A stretch of 64,000 nucleotides of DNA from Streptomyces sp. GESEQ-4 (GTDB lineage: Bacteria; Actinomycetota; Actinomycetes; Streptomycetales; Streptomycetaceae): positions 1,054,001 through 1,118,000 of the forward strand of contig NZ_JAFFSU010000001.1 in the NCBI RefSeq assembly GCF_017948455.1, read 5' to 3'. This document shows, piece by piece, positions 49,971-59,037 of this stretch; positions within the stretch are counted from its first letter, which is position 1; every line of letters begins with the position of its first letter. The notes under the pieces are model-generated. The model saw only the letters and a list, made by a program, of their open reading frames with translations, was not told the origin of the DNA and ran no database searches. A program made the translations under genes and the position numbers.

Positions 49971-50816
49971 TCAGTTCCTCTTCAGGACGCGCTCGGTGAG
50001 TGCGCCAACGGCGGTGCTGAGTTCTGGGGTGAGCGCCGTTGTCAATGCGTTCGTGGTGGTGCAGTCGTCTCCGATGACGAGTCCCGTCTGGTCGGAGAGC
50101 GAAGGGTCGGTGGCCGCGAACACGACCGGACGCGCGCCGTCGGCTGCGGGACGCTGCACTCCCTGGCGGATCTGCTCCCAGTGCGGACGCAACGCAGGCG
50201 GCAGGATCTGGGGAGTCATCTCCGCGGCGTTCGGAGTCGCGGATGGTCCTGGGTCGGCCGCGAACACCGACACGCCGCTGTCGCGCAGCCGCTCCGCCAG
50301 GTCCTGGTTGTATGCCAGGTGCGCGAGCTTGGCCCGGCCGGACGCGGCCATTCCGTAATACTCGTCGTGCTCGATCTCTTTGTAAACGGGCGTTCCCGAC
50401 ATCAAGGCCACGCTGATGGATGACGACGTGACGTCGACGACCCGGCTTGGTCTGCCCGTCCGCAAGGCGTCGAGCAAGGCCTCGGTCAACACGGTCGGGG
50501 AGAGGTGGTTCAGTGCGAAGCTCGCCTCGATTCCGTCGGCGGTCTCCCGCCGCGTCGACCACATGCCGCCGACATTGTTCACCAACACCTGCAGCGGGCC
50601 CTCCTCGGCCAACTGCGCTCCGAGTGCGCGAACTTCGGCCAGTACGGAAAGGTCTGCCTGGATGAAGCGGGCGTCCCCGATCCGCCGCACGGCCTGCTCG
50701 CCGTGCTCCTCGTCCCGCCCCACGACGGTGATCGCGTATCCGCGCTGAGCCAGTTCGATCGCCACTTCCACGCCGATTCCGCGTGTTCCACCGGTGATGA
50801 CTGCCTTCGGTGCCAT
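49971..50816 (-). CDS. SDR family oxidoreductase
   Basis: 281 residues from ATG 50816 (GAAGGAAACAC upstream). Features: ITGGTRGIGVEVAIELAQRG, VVGRDEEHGEQAVRRI (Arg after strand 2, favouring NADPH), VNNVGG, VDVTSSSISV (Ser), and Tyr-x-x-x-Lys in YYGMAASGRAKLAHLAYNQD where the spacing must be Tyr-x7-Lys unless Ala/Ser serve, so the active site resembles the retinol dehydrogenase-like group with DEYYGMAASGRAKLA. Divergent from a LysR gene that likely regulates it. Confidence 0.85.
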   Translation of the reverse strand: MAPKAVITGGTRGIGVEVAIELAQRGYAITVVGRDEEHGEQAVRRIGDARFIQADLSVLAEVRALGAQLAEEGPLQVLVNNVGGMWSTRRETADGIEASFALNHLSPTVLTEALLDALRTGRPSRVVDVTSSSISVALMSGTPVYKEIEHDEYYGMAASGRAKLAHLAYNQDLAERLRDSGVSVFAADPGPSATPNAAEMTPQILPPALRPHWEQIRQGVQRPAADGARPVVFAATDPSLSDQTGLVIGDDCTTTNALTTALTPELSTAVGALTERVLKRN

Positions 50817-50899
50817 GTGTTTCCTTCGTTCCTTATGGAGTCGGCCGTTCCAACTCTCCTCATGCAATCCGAGCGAGACTGAGAGATCCAAAGCCGGCA

Positions 50900-50917
50900 A
50901 GGCATCGAGGTATGCCT
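50900..50917. promoter_or_regulatory. Palindrome between SDR and LysR genes
   Basis: AGGCAT-CGAGGT-ATGCCT has perfect 6-bp arms and a 6-base spacer, 36 bases before the LysR start in the 136-base divergent region. It is a candidate LysR binding site, although not the exact T-N11-A form. Confidence 0.5.
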
Positions 50918-50952
50918 CACCGGCATAGCCGCAGGAGTGGCAAGCTGGTTGG

Positions 50953-51852
50953 GTGCGGTTCGACATCGATCTCAAGCATCTGCGCTACCTACTCGCGGTG
51001 GCCGACGAAGGTACGTTCACGAAGGCGGCCGAACATCTGGGCATGACGCAGCCCGCGCTGTCGCGGGCGATCCGGTCCCTGGAGGGCGCGGTCGGGACGG
51101 CATTGTTCGTCCGGGCCCCGCATGGGGCCGAACTGACCGAGGCCGGCCGGATGCTCAGCCAGGAGGCTCGCAGCCTGGTCGAATCAGCCGATGCCGCACT
51201 GACCCGGGTAGCAAGGTACGGACGGGAGGGACCGCAGCTTCGAGTGACCGCACGCGGGTGCGACATCGACGTCCTGCAACAGCTCGTGACCTCCTACAAT
51301 GAGCGGCTTCCGTGTGAGCTCCCCGCGCGAGGAGGCATGGTTGACTGGCGGGTCCAGGCTGATCAGGTGCGTGCTGGTGAGGCGGACGTCACGCTGCTGC
51401 GCGCTCCCTTCGACTCTCGCGACCTGGACAGCGATCTGATCCGGACCGACCCTCGCGTCGCCGTGCTCCCAGACACTCATCCGCTTGCCGGGCGTGAGGC
51501 GATCCATCGCAGTGAACTTGCGGGCGAATCATTTCCGGTCTGGTCACATCTCACGCCGGCTGAAATGAAGTACTGGCTTGGCACGGACCTCACCGACTAC
51601 GACTGGCAGCCTGGCCCGGTGGTGCATGACACTGCTCAGTTCATCGGCAGCATCAGGTTGGGTCAGGGCGTCGGATTCCTTCCCGTTGCACACGTGCCTG
51701 AGCACCTGCCGGCTGGGATCACCGTCATACCGGTCGTCGGGCTGTCGCCCAGCCAGTTGCGGATCACCTGGGCGACGTCCGCGATCTCTCCCAATGTGGC
51801 GAGGTTCGTGCGTCACGCCACGGAACACACGACGGCGGTCGTGACGGCCTGA
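50953..51852 (+). CDS. LysR-family regulator
   Basis: 299 residues from GTG 50953. Winged helix: LKHLRYLLAVADEGTFTKAA, MTQPALSRAIRSLEGAVGTA. Substrate-binding domain with ADVTLLRAPFDSRDLDSDLI and HPLAGREAIHRSEL. It is divergent from the SDR gene at 49971-50816, the usual arrangement for a LysR activator and its target. The ligand is unknown. Confidence 0.88.
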   Translation: MRFDIDLKHLRYLLAVADEGTFTKAAEHLGMTQPALSRAIRSLEGAVGTALFVRAPHGAELTEAGRMLSQEARSLVESADAALTRVARYGREGPQLRVTARGCDIDVLQQLVTSYNERLPCELPARGGMVDWRVQADQVRAGEADVTLLRAPFDSRDLDSDLIRTDPRVAVLPDTHPLAGREAIHRSELAGESFPVWSHLTPAEMKYWLGTDLTDYDWQPGPVVHDTAQFIGSIRLGQGVGFLPVAHVPEHLPAGITVIPVVGLSPSQLRITWATSAISPNVARFVRHATEHTTAVVTA

Positions 51853-52635
51853 CACTCGTCAACGTGCGCCGCGAACAACGTACCTTCGCCTGCGAGTCCC
51901 TTGTCGACCCTGGTCATCGGCAGGTCGAGTCGGGCGGCGGGTGGTGCCATAGATGATGACCGCGGGTTCGGGCTCAATTGGTCATCGCGACACTCTGATC
52001 TAATTGTCGTTCATGGCGGGCCGATGGCGCTTCGGGCTGTGCACGCGGGGGAGTGGTCTTCGCGTACCTGCAGGATCTCGGTTGCGGGCAGGCGCCCGTC
52101 CCTGACCGTGCTCCGCGGCTGGCTCCAGCCAGCGGTGACAGCGCCTTGCGGTCCGCGTCGGTGAGCTCGTCCGCCCTTGACAGCACGTCACGGATCAATC
52201 TGGCGAAGCCGGTTGCAATACCCCTGGGGTTTCGAGGAGCTTTCTCGTTCCGGGGCTCCGCCGACAGGCGCGTCAGCGAGCCGACGCGCGTACCGGCCGC
52301 GCACACGCCACGACACCACCCTGCATTGGGGTACCTCGCCGTCGGCGCCGTGGCGTGAGCGCGCAACATGGCCGTTCCAGCCGCACGCTCGATCGACTCG
52401 ACCACCACACCGGCTGAATGCGGCAGCAACCGTCCCATACCCCCTGGACCGCAACACCCGGTAGATGCCCAGATCAGGCAGGTGACGTCACAAGATCTCT
52501 GACAGAGCCTAATGACGTGACCGCCGACGCTCGCTGGATGGCAGTGGGTGTCTTCCATACCCGAAGGCCGCCGGGTACGGCCGGCGGCCCTCGTTTTTTC
52601 AAAGTGCCGTCTTGGCCGAGTGACGGCCGGTGCGG
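51853..52635. other. 780-base gap with decayed sequence
   Basis: No intact gene is supported. A minus-strand stretch around 52100-52260 (GIATGFARLIRDVLSRADEL, TDADRKALSPLA) looks like part of an old coding sequence but I cannot assign it. The remainder is short overlapping frames. Confidence 0.3.
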
Positions 52636-52864
52636 TTAGGCGTCGCTGGTGGTGTCGTCGGTTGCCGCCTCACCGAGTATGGCCGCGGTAAGCACGTTGC
52701 CGCCGATGCCCCAGCCGCCGTCGGTGAGCTCTTCGACCAGCACGTGTTGCCGCGGGCACGCTCGCCGTAGATCTCGACGTACAGCTCGGTCGTGCGGGTG
52801 ACGATCTCTTCTTCTGCTTCTGGGTGAGGGTCTTCTCGGGGACTTTGAAGTTCGCGAAAGGCAT
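52636..52864 (-). pseudogene. 4-oxalocrotonate tautomerase-like gene with two frameshifts
   Basis: From ATG 52864: MPFANFKVPEKTLTQKQK, then after one frame change EIVTRTTELYVEIYGERA, and after another QHVLVEELTDGGWGIGGNVL, TAAILGEAATDD to TAA at 52636. These are the parts of a small tautomerase-family protein of about 75 residues. The initial Met-Pro, whose Pro would be the catalytic base, is intact. Two indels (near 52812 and 52755) break it. An IS5-type element lies 23 bases upstream of the ATG. Confidence 0.75.
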
Positions 52865-52887
52865 GACTGATGTTTCTTTCTCTCAGT

Positions 52888-53779
52888 GAGCCTCTTTCAT
52901 CCTGAATAGCCGCAGGTCAGCAGGACGTGGATGGCTTGGACGATGCGGCTGATGCGTCGGGTCGAGCAGCGTGCTCTGCGCATGATGCGCCAGGACTTGA
53001 GCCGGGCGAAGGCGCGTTCGCCGGGGGCTCGTAGGCGGGCGTGGTCGCAGTTGAACTGCTGGTAGTGCTCAGGCCGTTCGCTGTGGTGGTAGTAGGGGGT
53101 GCGGACGGTGGCGCCGGCGCCCTGGTAGGCGCGGTCCGCCAGGACCAGGATGTGTCGGGTCAGGCATGCCTGGACGATGCCGTGGGCGCGGGCGGAGGTC
53201 AGGTCATGGGTGCGGCGTGGCGCGGGAGAACCACAGCGGTGTGCCGTCAGGGGCAGCGATGACCTGGACGTTCATGCCGTGTTTCTTGTGCTTCTGCGAG
53301 TAGTACGGCTCATCCGCGTGGACTCGGTCGGTGGGGATGAGCGTTCCGTCAACGATGACGTGGTCGCCCTCACCGAGGCCGGTGAGGGCTTCGTGCAGGC
53401 CGGGAGTCCAGGAGGCCAGGACGTCCAGGGTCTCGTCGACGTAGCGCCAGGCAGGGCTCTCGGATATGCCGAAACCGGCGCCGAGCTGGGAGAACGTCTC
53501 GTTTCTACGCAAGTGGACCAGGGCGAGAAGAGCCTGCTCGAAGCAACCGAGCCTGCGCCAACGAGTCTTGCGTTTGCGACGGTGCTCGTGCAGCAGCCAG
53601 GCAACATGCTCGACGAGCTCGTGGGGGACGTCCAGCATGGTGGTTACGGAACCAACAGGGCCTCTCCGTTCGCCGGTGTACTGAGTGGAATCACCACGCC
53701 AACGACGAGGGGCCCTGCCTCGTCATCACAACCACTGACCAGCCCATTTCACCCCTGCAGCCCAGGATGAAAGAGGCTC
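52888..53779 (-). mobile_element. IS5-family (DDE_Tnp_4) element with terminal repeats, 892 bp
   Basis: The ends are exact 17-bp inverted repeats (GAGCCTCTTTCATCCTG at 52888-52904 and its complement at 53763-53779). The 3-bp sequence AGT flanks both sides (52885-52887 and 53780-53782), a likely target duplication. The transposase starts at ATG 53638 and reads DVPHELVEHVAWLLHEHRRK, FSQLGAGFGISESPAWRYVD, DHVIVDGTLIPTDRVHADEP up to FSRATPHP and a stop; the C-terminal half (HGIVQACLTRHILVLADRAY, GERAFARLKSWRIMRRARCS) lies in another frame after a small deletion near 53212. Confidence 0.85.
53204..53638 (-). pseudogene. IS5-family transposase, N-terminal frame of a frameshifted gene
   Basis: 144 residues with helix-turn-helix (HTH_Tnp_4 type) and the first two acidic residues of the DDE_Tnp_4 core (IVDGTLIPTD). 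The parallel copy at 55878-56245 has ATPGRTHDLT where this one has ATPHP, showing loss of about 4 bases near 53212. Programmed frameshifting is known in some IS families, but here the lost bases make simple mutation more likely. Confidence 0.7.
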
Positions 53780-53782
53780 AGT

Positions 53783-54409
53783 CAAGGACGAAGAGCCCAG
53801 AGCTGGTTGACAGCTGTGTGGTGCGGGGTCACCCAGCGCATCGATCCCTGGAAGCCGTCGATCGTGGCAGCGCTGAATTCCGGCCGAAAGTACAGGCCCT
53901 CAAGCGGTGAACGGCTCTCACGTCCCCGGCCGTGGCGTCGACGCTGAACGTGCCCATCCTGTCGCCCGGGCCGAGGAAACGCGGCCAGCTGCTCATGTGT
54001 CCTCCGCGCCAACGAAGGTGTCGCCGCAATCCCATCTGGTGTCGCAGACGTACACGCTTACTACGCATGGCCGTTCCTACTCTTGGTTGTCCTTCAACCG
54101 TCAACAATCAGCCGCCCGCGGGTGCACCCGGCTGAACATGGGCCTTGCATTACGACGCCGCGTGCGCTCTGCCCAGCGGCAACGTCGTCGTCGCGCCAGG
54201 CGACCGACTCCCCCTTGACCGACATCTGAGGAGACGACCACGATGATCCCCGACGACGATCCGTCCCGCTCGCTGACCGTCGCGAACGTTCCTCTTCCGC
54301 GACCAGGGCAGCCCGGACAACCTGCACTACCGAACGCACCCGCACATCGAAGACACCCCGCTCCGGACCGAAGACGTCTGCACGACGATTCGGGGTGCCC
54401 TAGATAGGT
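53783..54409. other. Gap with an unidentified decayed gene
   Basis: On the minus strand near 53787-54060 the pieces FLGPGDRMGTFSVDATAGDV and LEGLYFRPEFSAATIDGFQG, SMRWVTPHHTAVNQLWALRP end at a stop and look like one old protein broken by a frame change, but I do not know the family. On the plus strand a short frame from 54243 (MIPDDDPSRSLTVANV) is also broken. No intact gene. Confidence 0.35.
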
Positions 54410-55744
54410 ATGGGACCCCCCACCCCCGCTTCTCCGGAACAGGAGCGGTCACCCTCCGTGCCGCTTCACTTCCCCGTGACTGTCGCGGCGGTCGGTCCAT
54501 CGCGTTTGGGCTGGTTGGACGCGTTGCGTGGCATCGCGGCACTCGTTGTGGTGTTTGATCACTCGTCGGTCGCCTTCATGGCTGAGTTCCGGCGGGTGCT
54601 GATTCCGGAGTTCAACACCGGTCGGTACGGCATCATGGTGTTCTTCTTGGTGAGCGGCTATATCATTCCCGCGTCGCTCGAACGGCGAGGAAGCATCCGA
54701 ACGTTCTGGATCGGACGGATCTTCCGCATCTACCCGTTATGCATGGTCGTCGTTACGGCGGTCCTCGCCGCCCATCTATTGGGCATCGCGCAGATCCGCG
54801 ACTTCGGCGGGGAGAGCATCGCTGCGGTCGCCGTCGCCCATCTCGCCTTGTTCCAGGAGTTGCTGGGGACTCCCAGTCTTCTTCTCGTCCTATGGACACT
54901 CTCGTACGAAATGGCCTTCTACCTGCTGGTCGTCGCCCTTTTCTCGGTCCGGCTTCACCAGCGGTCGGCAGCGTCCGCCGTCATTTTGGCATCGCTGGCC
55001 GCGGCCAGCGTGACGGCAGGGAGCGCGCTGCCTGCCTCTACCTTGTCCGGTGCGGTAGGCGTCAGCCTGTTGGTAGCTGTTGCCGCAATCACCATGACGG
55101 TCGCCATCTGCTGCGCAAGCGCAGGATCTCCCGTGCTCCGTGTGTTCGGTGCTGTGCTGGGAGGAGTGCTGGCACTCGTTCTGGTCACGTGCAACAGCAC
55201 AGTCCCCATGTGGGAGAGTCTTGTGATCCTCGCCGTGATGTTCCTCGGCACCGCCGTCTACCGGGCTGAAAGCGGTCAGAACACCTGGCAGTACGCGGCC
55301 GGCGCCGCCGTGGTTGTGGTGGCTTGTGCTGTGGGGAGTGCGTATCGGTACGGCGGAGGGTCCAACTTCACTCGGCGGGGTTGGATCGTGGCATTCCTGC
55401 TGGCCATGGCCACTTTTGGTGTCGGACTGGTGTTTCGCCGCCGGCGGATACCGCGGTGGTTGGTCGGGCTGGGAACGATCAGCTACTCGGTCTACCTGGT
55501 ACACCCGGTGTTGCTGGCGGTGACAGATGGCACGATCGGCCGCTTGGAGCGGGACAATCTCGCGCTAGAGATCGCGTTCTATGCCGTGCTACTGCCTGTG
55601 AGTGCGTTGACGTACCGGGCTATCGAAGTGCCAGGTCAGACATGGGGCCGGAGACTGGCGCGTCGCATTCCGGCTCCACTACGGGCATCTGGTCCCAAGG
55701 GCGCTGAATTGCCGCCTGCAACACCCGACGCCTCGGACCGATGA
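54410..55744 (+). CDS. Acyltransferase family (OafA/YrhL type) membrane protein
   Basis: 444 residues from ATG 54410. Acyltransferase-3 fold: RLGWLDALRGIAALVVVFDH (the conserved catalytic His is in VFDHSS), FFLVSGYIIPASLERRGSIR, FWIGRIFRIYPL, ten or so membrane spans and a C-terminal ISYSVYLVHPVLLAV. It transfers acyl groups, usually acetyl, to sugars, glycans or secondary metabolites. Codon 110 (54737-54739) is TTA, the rare Streptomyces leucine codon read by the bldA tRNA, so expression may be developmentally timed. A strong hairpin overlaps the stop codon. It is flanked by two same-orientation IS5-type copies. Confidence 0.87.
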   Translation: MGPPTPASPEQERSPSVPLHFPVTVAAVGPSRLGWLDALRGIAALVVVFDHSSVAFMAEFRRVLIPEFNTGRYGIMVFFLVSGYIIPASLERRGSIRTFWIGRIFRIYPLCMVVVTAVLAAHLLGIAQIRDFGGESIAAVAVAHLALFQELLGTPSLLLVLWTLSYEMAFYLLVVALFSVRLHQRSAASAVILASLAAASVTAGSALPASTLSGAVGVSLLVAVAAITMTVAICCASAGSPVLRVFGAVLGGVLALVLVTCNSTVPMWESLVILAVMFLGTAVYRAESGQNTWQYAAGAAVVVVACAVGSAYRYGGGSNFTRRGWIVAFLLAMATFGVGLVFRRRRIPRWLVGLGTISYSVYLVHPVLLAVTDGTIGRLERDNLALEIAFYAVLLPVSALTYRAIEVPGQTWGRRLARRIPAPLRASGPKGAELPPATPDASDR

Positions 55745-55759
55745 GGTCCGAGGCGTCGG
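55725..55759 (+). terminator. Terminator hairpin overlapping the acyltransferase stop
   Basis: CCGACGCCTCGGAC and GTCCGAGGCGTCGG form a perfect 14-bp stem around CGATGAG; the TGA stop codon lies in the loop. Such overlap limits the last codons but makes an efficient terminator. Confidence 0.75.
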
Positions 55760-55877
55760 CACGGTCGCTTCTGGCGGTGGAGCGGTTTTGAATGGCGAGA
55801 ACTCCGGCCCCGCAGGAGGACGTGGAGGGAATCCGGAAGCACGGCTGCTCGTTCCAGACTATGTAGCCGATCTGACT

Positions 55878-56245
55878 GAACCTCTTTCATCCTGTGTTTT
55901 CGCGGGTGGGGAGGGTGTGGATGGCGGCGACCGTTCTGCCGATGCGGTTCGTTGAACACCGGGCTTGTCGTAGCAGTCGCCAGGATTTGAGGCGGGCGAA
56001 GGCGCGTTCGGCTGAAGCGCGGAGACGTGCATGGTCGCGGTTGTACTGCTGGTAGTGCTCTGGGAGTTCGCGGTGGCCGTAGTAGGGGGTGCGGACGGTG
56101 CCGCCGGCGCCTTGGTAGGTACGGTCGGCCAGGACGAGGATCTGCCGGGTCAGACATGCCTGCACGATGCCGTGGGCGCGGGCTGCTGTCAGATCGTGGG
56201 TGCGGCCTGGTGTCGCACGGGTGAACCAGAGCGGCGTGCCGTCCG
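55878..56245 (-). mobile_element. IS5-family (DDE_Tnp_4) partial copy
   Basis: Left end GAACCTCTTTCATCCTG (55878-55894) matches the terminal repeat of the element at 52888 in 16 of 17 positions. The minus-strand frame gives the C-terminal transposase part ATPGRTHDLTAARAHGIVQA, CLTRQILVLADRTYQGAGGT, SAERAFARLKSWRLLRQARC. Homology stops near 56245, where an IS110 piece begins. Confidence 0.8.
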
Positions 56246-56390
56246 GATGCGCAGTTCCAGCAGTTCGGGTTCGTTGTTGGGCACCGTCGCGAGAGCACCT
56301 TCACCCCGTCAGCGTCGATGACCGTGCAGTGGTGCTCGGCCTTGCCCGCGTCCGTCCCCGCCCACAGCTCAGGCAACTTCTGCCTCCTCG
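56246..56390 (-). mobile_element. IS110-family transposase N-terminal remnant
   Basis: The minus-strand frame PELWAGTDAGKAEHHCTVID, ADGVKVLSRR matches the DEDD-transposase N-terminus of IS110 elements (WAGIDxGKxxH). It is only about 45 codons, directly joined to the IS5 fragment. Between 56390 and 56691 I see no gene. Confidence 0.65.
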
Positions 56391-56691
56391 AAGATCGCTG
56401 TCCTGGTCCCAGCAGACGACCACGCCAACGTGTCCCTACGAAGCGACTGAACCGCGTATCCCAATCAGTGGCCGTGTCGTCGCGGGGCCCACCACCAAGG
56501 AGGGAGCCCTTTCCAACCTGCCATGTCGGTATTGCAGTTGGCGTGACAGGTGAGTGCCACAGATGCCTCTTCGTCTTGCGTCCGAATTCGAACACGTCCT
56601 GCGTTGCTGCCACCGCTCTCTCGTCGATCAGCGCCTTGCTCATGCGACCGAGACGCAGGGCGTGAGCATTCTCAGCCCTGCCCGCGAGTCA

Positions 56692-57558
56692 TCATTCGTC
56701 CGATTGGAAGAAGTGCGGGCTGTTTCCCCGGTCTGCGCAGTCGGTCGAGCAGGCCAGGTCGCGTTGTGCCTGGAGCTGGGCGAGGCGAGTGCTCAGCGTG
56801 CGGGTGATGTGCTGGTAGCTGTCGCTGCCCAGAGCGAGGCGCAGCGGAGCGGGTTCCTCAACGACGCTGGCGATCATTGCGTCGACCATCTTGCCTGGGT
56901 CGCCCGGCGATTGGAGCGAGGTGTCGTCGAGGATGTCATTGATCCTGCGGGAGGGTGAGGCGTCATAGGCGGGGATACGGGGCCCGACTCTCGCGCTCCT
57001 GTTACGGAAGCCGGTGCGCGCACTGCCGGGTTCGACGATCGTGCAGCCGATCCCGAACACGGCCACCTCCTGCGCAACCGTCTCCATGAACCCTTCGATG
57101 CCCCACTTCGTTGCGTGGTAAAGAGAGCTGCCGGGAATCGTCACCTGGCCTCCGAGGCTGGAGACCTGGAGGATGCGGCCGTGACCCTGCTCGCGCATGT
57201 GGGGAAGGACCGCGCGAACGAGCTGGATCGATCCGATCAAATTGGTGTCGATCTGGTGGCGGACCTGCTCGTCGGTTACCTCCTCGGCGGCGCCCAGCAG
57301 CCCGTAGCCGGCGTTGCTGACGACCACGTCGATGTGGCCCATCGCGGCCCAGGCGGCGTCGGCCGTCGGCCGTATCTCGCCAGTATGTGTCAGGTCGAGA
57401 GCGGCGAGCCACAGCCGGTCGCCGTGTTGCGCCTTGAGGTCGTCGGCGGCTGAGAGATCCCGAAGTGTGCCGGCGACACGATCGCCGGTAGCGAGCAGCT
57501 TTTCCGTCATCAGGCGGCCGAAGCCGCTGCTGATGCCGGTGATGAACCAGGTTCTCAT
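56692..57558 (-). CDS. SDR family oxidoreductase
   Basis: 288 residues from ATG 57558 (GGAAGGAAACC upstream). Features: TWFITGISSGFGRLMTEKLL, DVVVSNAGYGLLG, LQVSSLGGQ (Ser), YHATKWGIEGF (Tyr and Lys), VEPGSARTGF. The TGxSSGFG loop marks the group that acts on larger hydrophobic substrates. It is the second gene of a two-gene operon with the amidohydrolase, 53 bases apart, with the Rrf2 operator in front. Confidence 0.87.
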   Translation of the reverse strand: MRTWFITGISSGFGRLMTEKLLATGDRVAGTLRDLSAADDLKAQHGDRLWLAALDLTHTGEIRPTADAAWAAMGHIDVVVSNAGYGLLGAAEEVTDEQVRHQIDTNLIGSIQLVRAVLPHMREQGHGRILQVSSLGGQVTIPGSSLYHATKWGIEGFMETVAQEVAVFGIGCTIVEPGSARTGFRNRSARVGPRIPAYDASPSRRINDILDDTSLQSPGDPGKMVDAMIASVVEEPAPLRLALGSDSYQHITRTLSTRLAQLQAQRDLACSTDCADRGNSPHFFQSDE

Positions 57559-57611
57559 GGGTGGTTTCCTTCCGGGGGAAGCGGCGGGAGGACGTCCCGC
57601 CACGCGCGCGC

Positions 57612-58862
57612 CTAGCGCTTGTCGACGACGGGCGCGCCGTTCAGGATCACTATGCTGAGGTCGCGAAGGTTGTCGATGTCCGCGGTGGGGTCAGCGTTCA
57701 GCACGAGCAGGTCGGCGCGCTTGCCGGGGGCCACCGTGCCGAGGTCGGATCGGACACACTGCCGCGCCGCGCCGCTGGTGGCCGCGGCCAGCACCTGGGT
57801 GGGCGTCATCCCGGCCGCGACCATGAGTTCGGCCTCTTCGAGGGTGTTGGCTCCGAAAAGGCCCCGGCCGCTGAAGGTGTCGCTGCCCAGCGCGATGTGT
57901 ACGCCGGCCTCAGCGACCTTCTTGAGATTGCCACGGGCGTCCAGGTGGGCATCGTCGATCCAGAGCGTGGGCGTGTAGGTGGTGCCGTGTTCGAGCATCA
58001 GGTCTATGAGCGAGTGGTCGGTGAGGGGCTCGACGGTGACACCGTGCTCCAGGCCGTCCGCGCCCGCCTCGATCGCCTCGCGTGCCGCGGCTTGCTGGGT
58101 GGTGTGGACGGTGACCCGAAGGCCCCGCTCGTGCCCGGTCTCGATACCAGCCCGAAGGAGATCGACGGGAAGCCGTTCCAACTCGACACCACCAGGAAAG
58201 GCAGGATTCTGCCAGAGGTACTTCGGCCCGCCAGCGTGCGCACACGCGCCTTCCGACAGGAGTTTGACCGCGTCGACCTTGCGGTCGGCGAGGTGGTGCA
58301 CCAGGTCGCGGATCTGCTGCACGCTGTCGACCTCTCCCGTGAAGCGCTCGCGCGCCCAGGGGTTGCCGCTGAAGACAGTGGCGGCGGGATGCCCGTCGCG
58401 TCCGGTGATACCGCAACCGGTCGCCAGCAGTCGCGGGCCCCGCAGCGCGCCCGCGGCGATTTTCGCCCGCGTGTCCAGAATTCCGCCCGTCGGATCGCCC
58501 ACCGACTTGATGGTGGTGATCCCGTGGTCGAGGAACAGCCCGAGCCTTCCGGGAAGTTCGTTCTCCTCGAAGGCACGCATCGAATCCGGGTCGGAGACCG
58601 CGCGCACGTCGTAGAAGTGGATATGAGTGTCGATCAGGCCCGGCATGACCCATCCTTCGGCCGCATCCACCTCCTGCCTGCCCCTGAGCGGCTCGGCCGA
58701 CACGGAAGCGATCTCTCCGCCGTTGATGGCGACGTCGTACAGACCGGCGAGCGCCTGGCGGCCGTCGAAGACATGTGCGCGACTGATCACGAGGTCGTAG
58801 GTCGCGGGGCCACGAGCCCCCGTGCTCGCAATTGCCTTGGATTCCTGGGGCATCGCTCTCAT
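57612..58862 (-). CDS. Metal-dependent amidohydrolase
   Basis: About 416 residues from ATG 58862; ATG 58853 is an alternative. Amidohydrolase barrel: DLVISRAHVFDGRQALAGLY, GWVMPGLIDTHIHFYD (metal-binding HxH), AVKLLSEG (Lys), VTVHTTQQAAAREAIEAGAD (His), DGLEHGVTVE (His) and ALGSDTFSG (Asp), then the C-terminal APGKRADLLVLNADPTADID. It probably cleaves an amide, lactam or ester bond; imidazolonepropionase-like and organophosphate or ochratoxin-type hydrolases share this fold. Operon with the SDR at 56692-57558. Confidence 0.87.
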   Translation of the reverse strand: MRAMPQESKAIASTGARGPATYDLVISRAHVFDGRQALAGLYDVAINGGEIASVSAEPLRGRQEVDAAEGWVMPGLIDTHIHFYDVRAVSDPDSMRAFEENELPGRLGLFLDHGITTIKSVGDPTGGILDTRAKIAAGALRGPRLLATGCGITGRDGHPAATVFSGNPWARERFTGEVDSVQQIRDLVHHLADRKVDAVKLLSEGACAHAGGPKYLWQNPAFPGGVELERLPVDLLRAGIETGHERGLRVTVHTTQQAAAREAIEAGADGLEHGVTVEPLTDHSLIDLMLEHGTTYTPTLWIDDAHLDARGNLKKVAEAGVHIALGSDTFSGRGLFGANTLEEAELMVAAGMTPTQVLAAATSGAARQCVRSDLGTVAPGKRADLLVLNADPTADIDNLRDLSIVILNGAPVVDKR

Positions 58863-58968
58863 CCCTGGTGCGTTCTGAGTAGGTGTTCGGGCCGCGTTAC
58901 ACGCGGACGGCTCATGCGGGGCCGCTGACATCGAGAGTCAGGAGGGCCCGGAGTGCCCGGGCTGAAAA

Positions 58969-58993
58969 AACTGTAATCAAACTAGTTACAGTT
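58969..58993. promoter_or_regulatory. Candidate Rrf2 operator before the amidohydrolase operon
   Basis: AACTGTAAT-CAAACTA-GTTACAGTT has 9-bp arms (one mismatch at the inner end) around a 7-base spacer, about 106 bases upstream of the amidohydrolase start. It matches the site before the Rrf2 gene (59504-59534) with consensus AACTGYAAY-N7-GTTRCAGTT. Confidence 0.7.
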
Positions 58994-59037
58994 AAGTCGT
59001 ACCTCATGACGCAGGGTGGGTGTGTGTCAGCGCCTGA

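Noticed and set aside
52888..56245. Intact composite transposon around the acyltransferase
   Set aside because: The right-hand IS copy lacks one end and both transposases are broken, so only a past cassette can be suggested.
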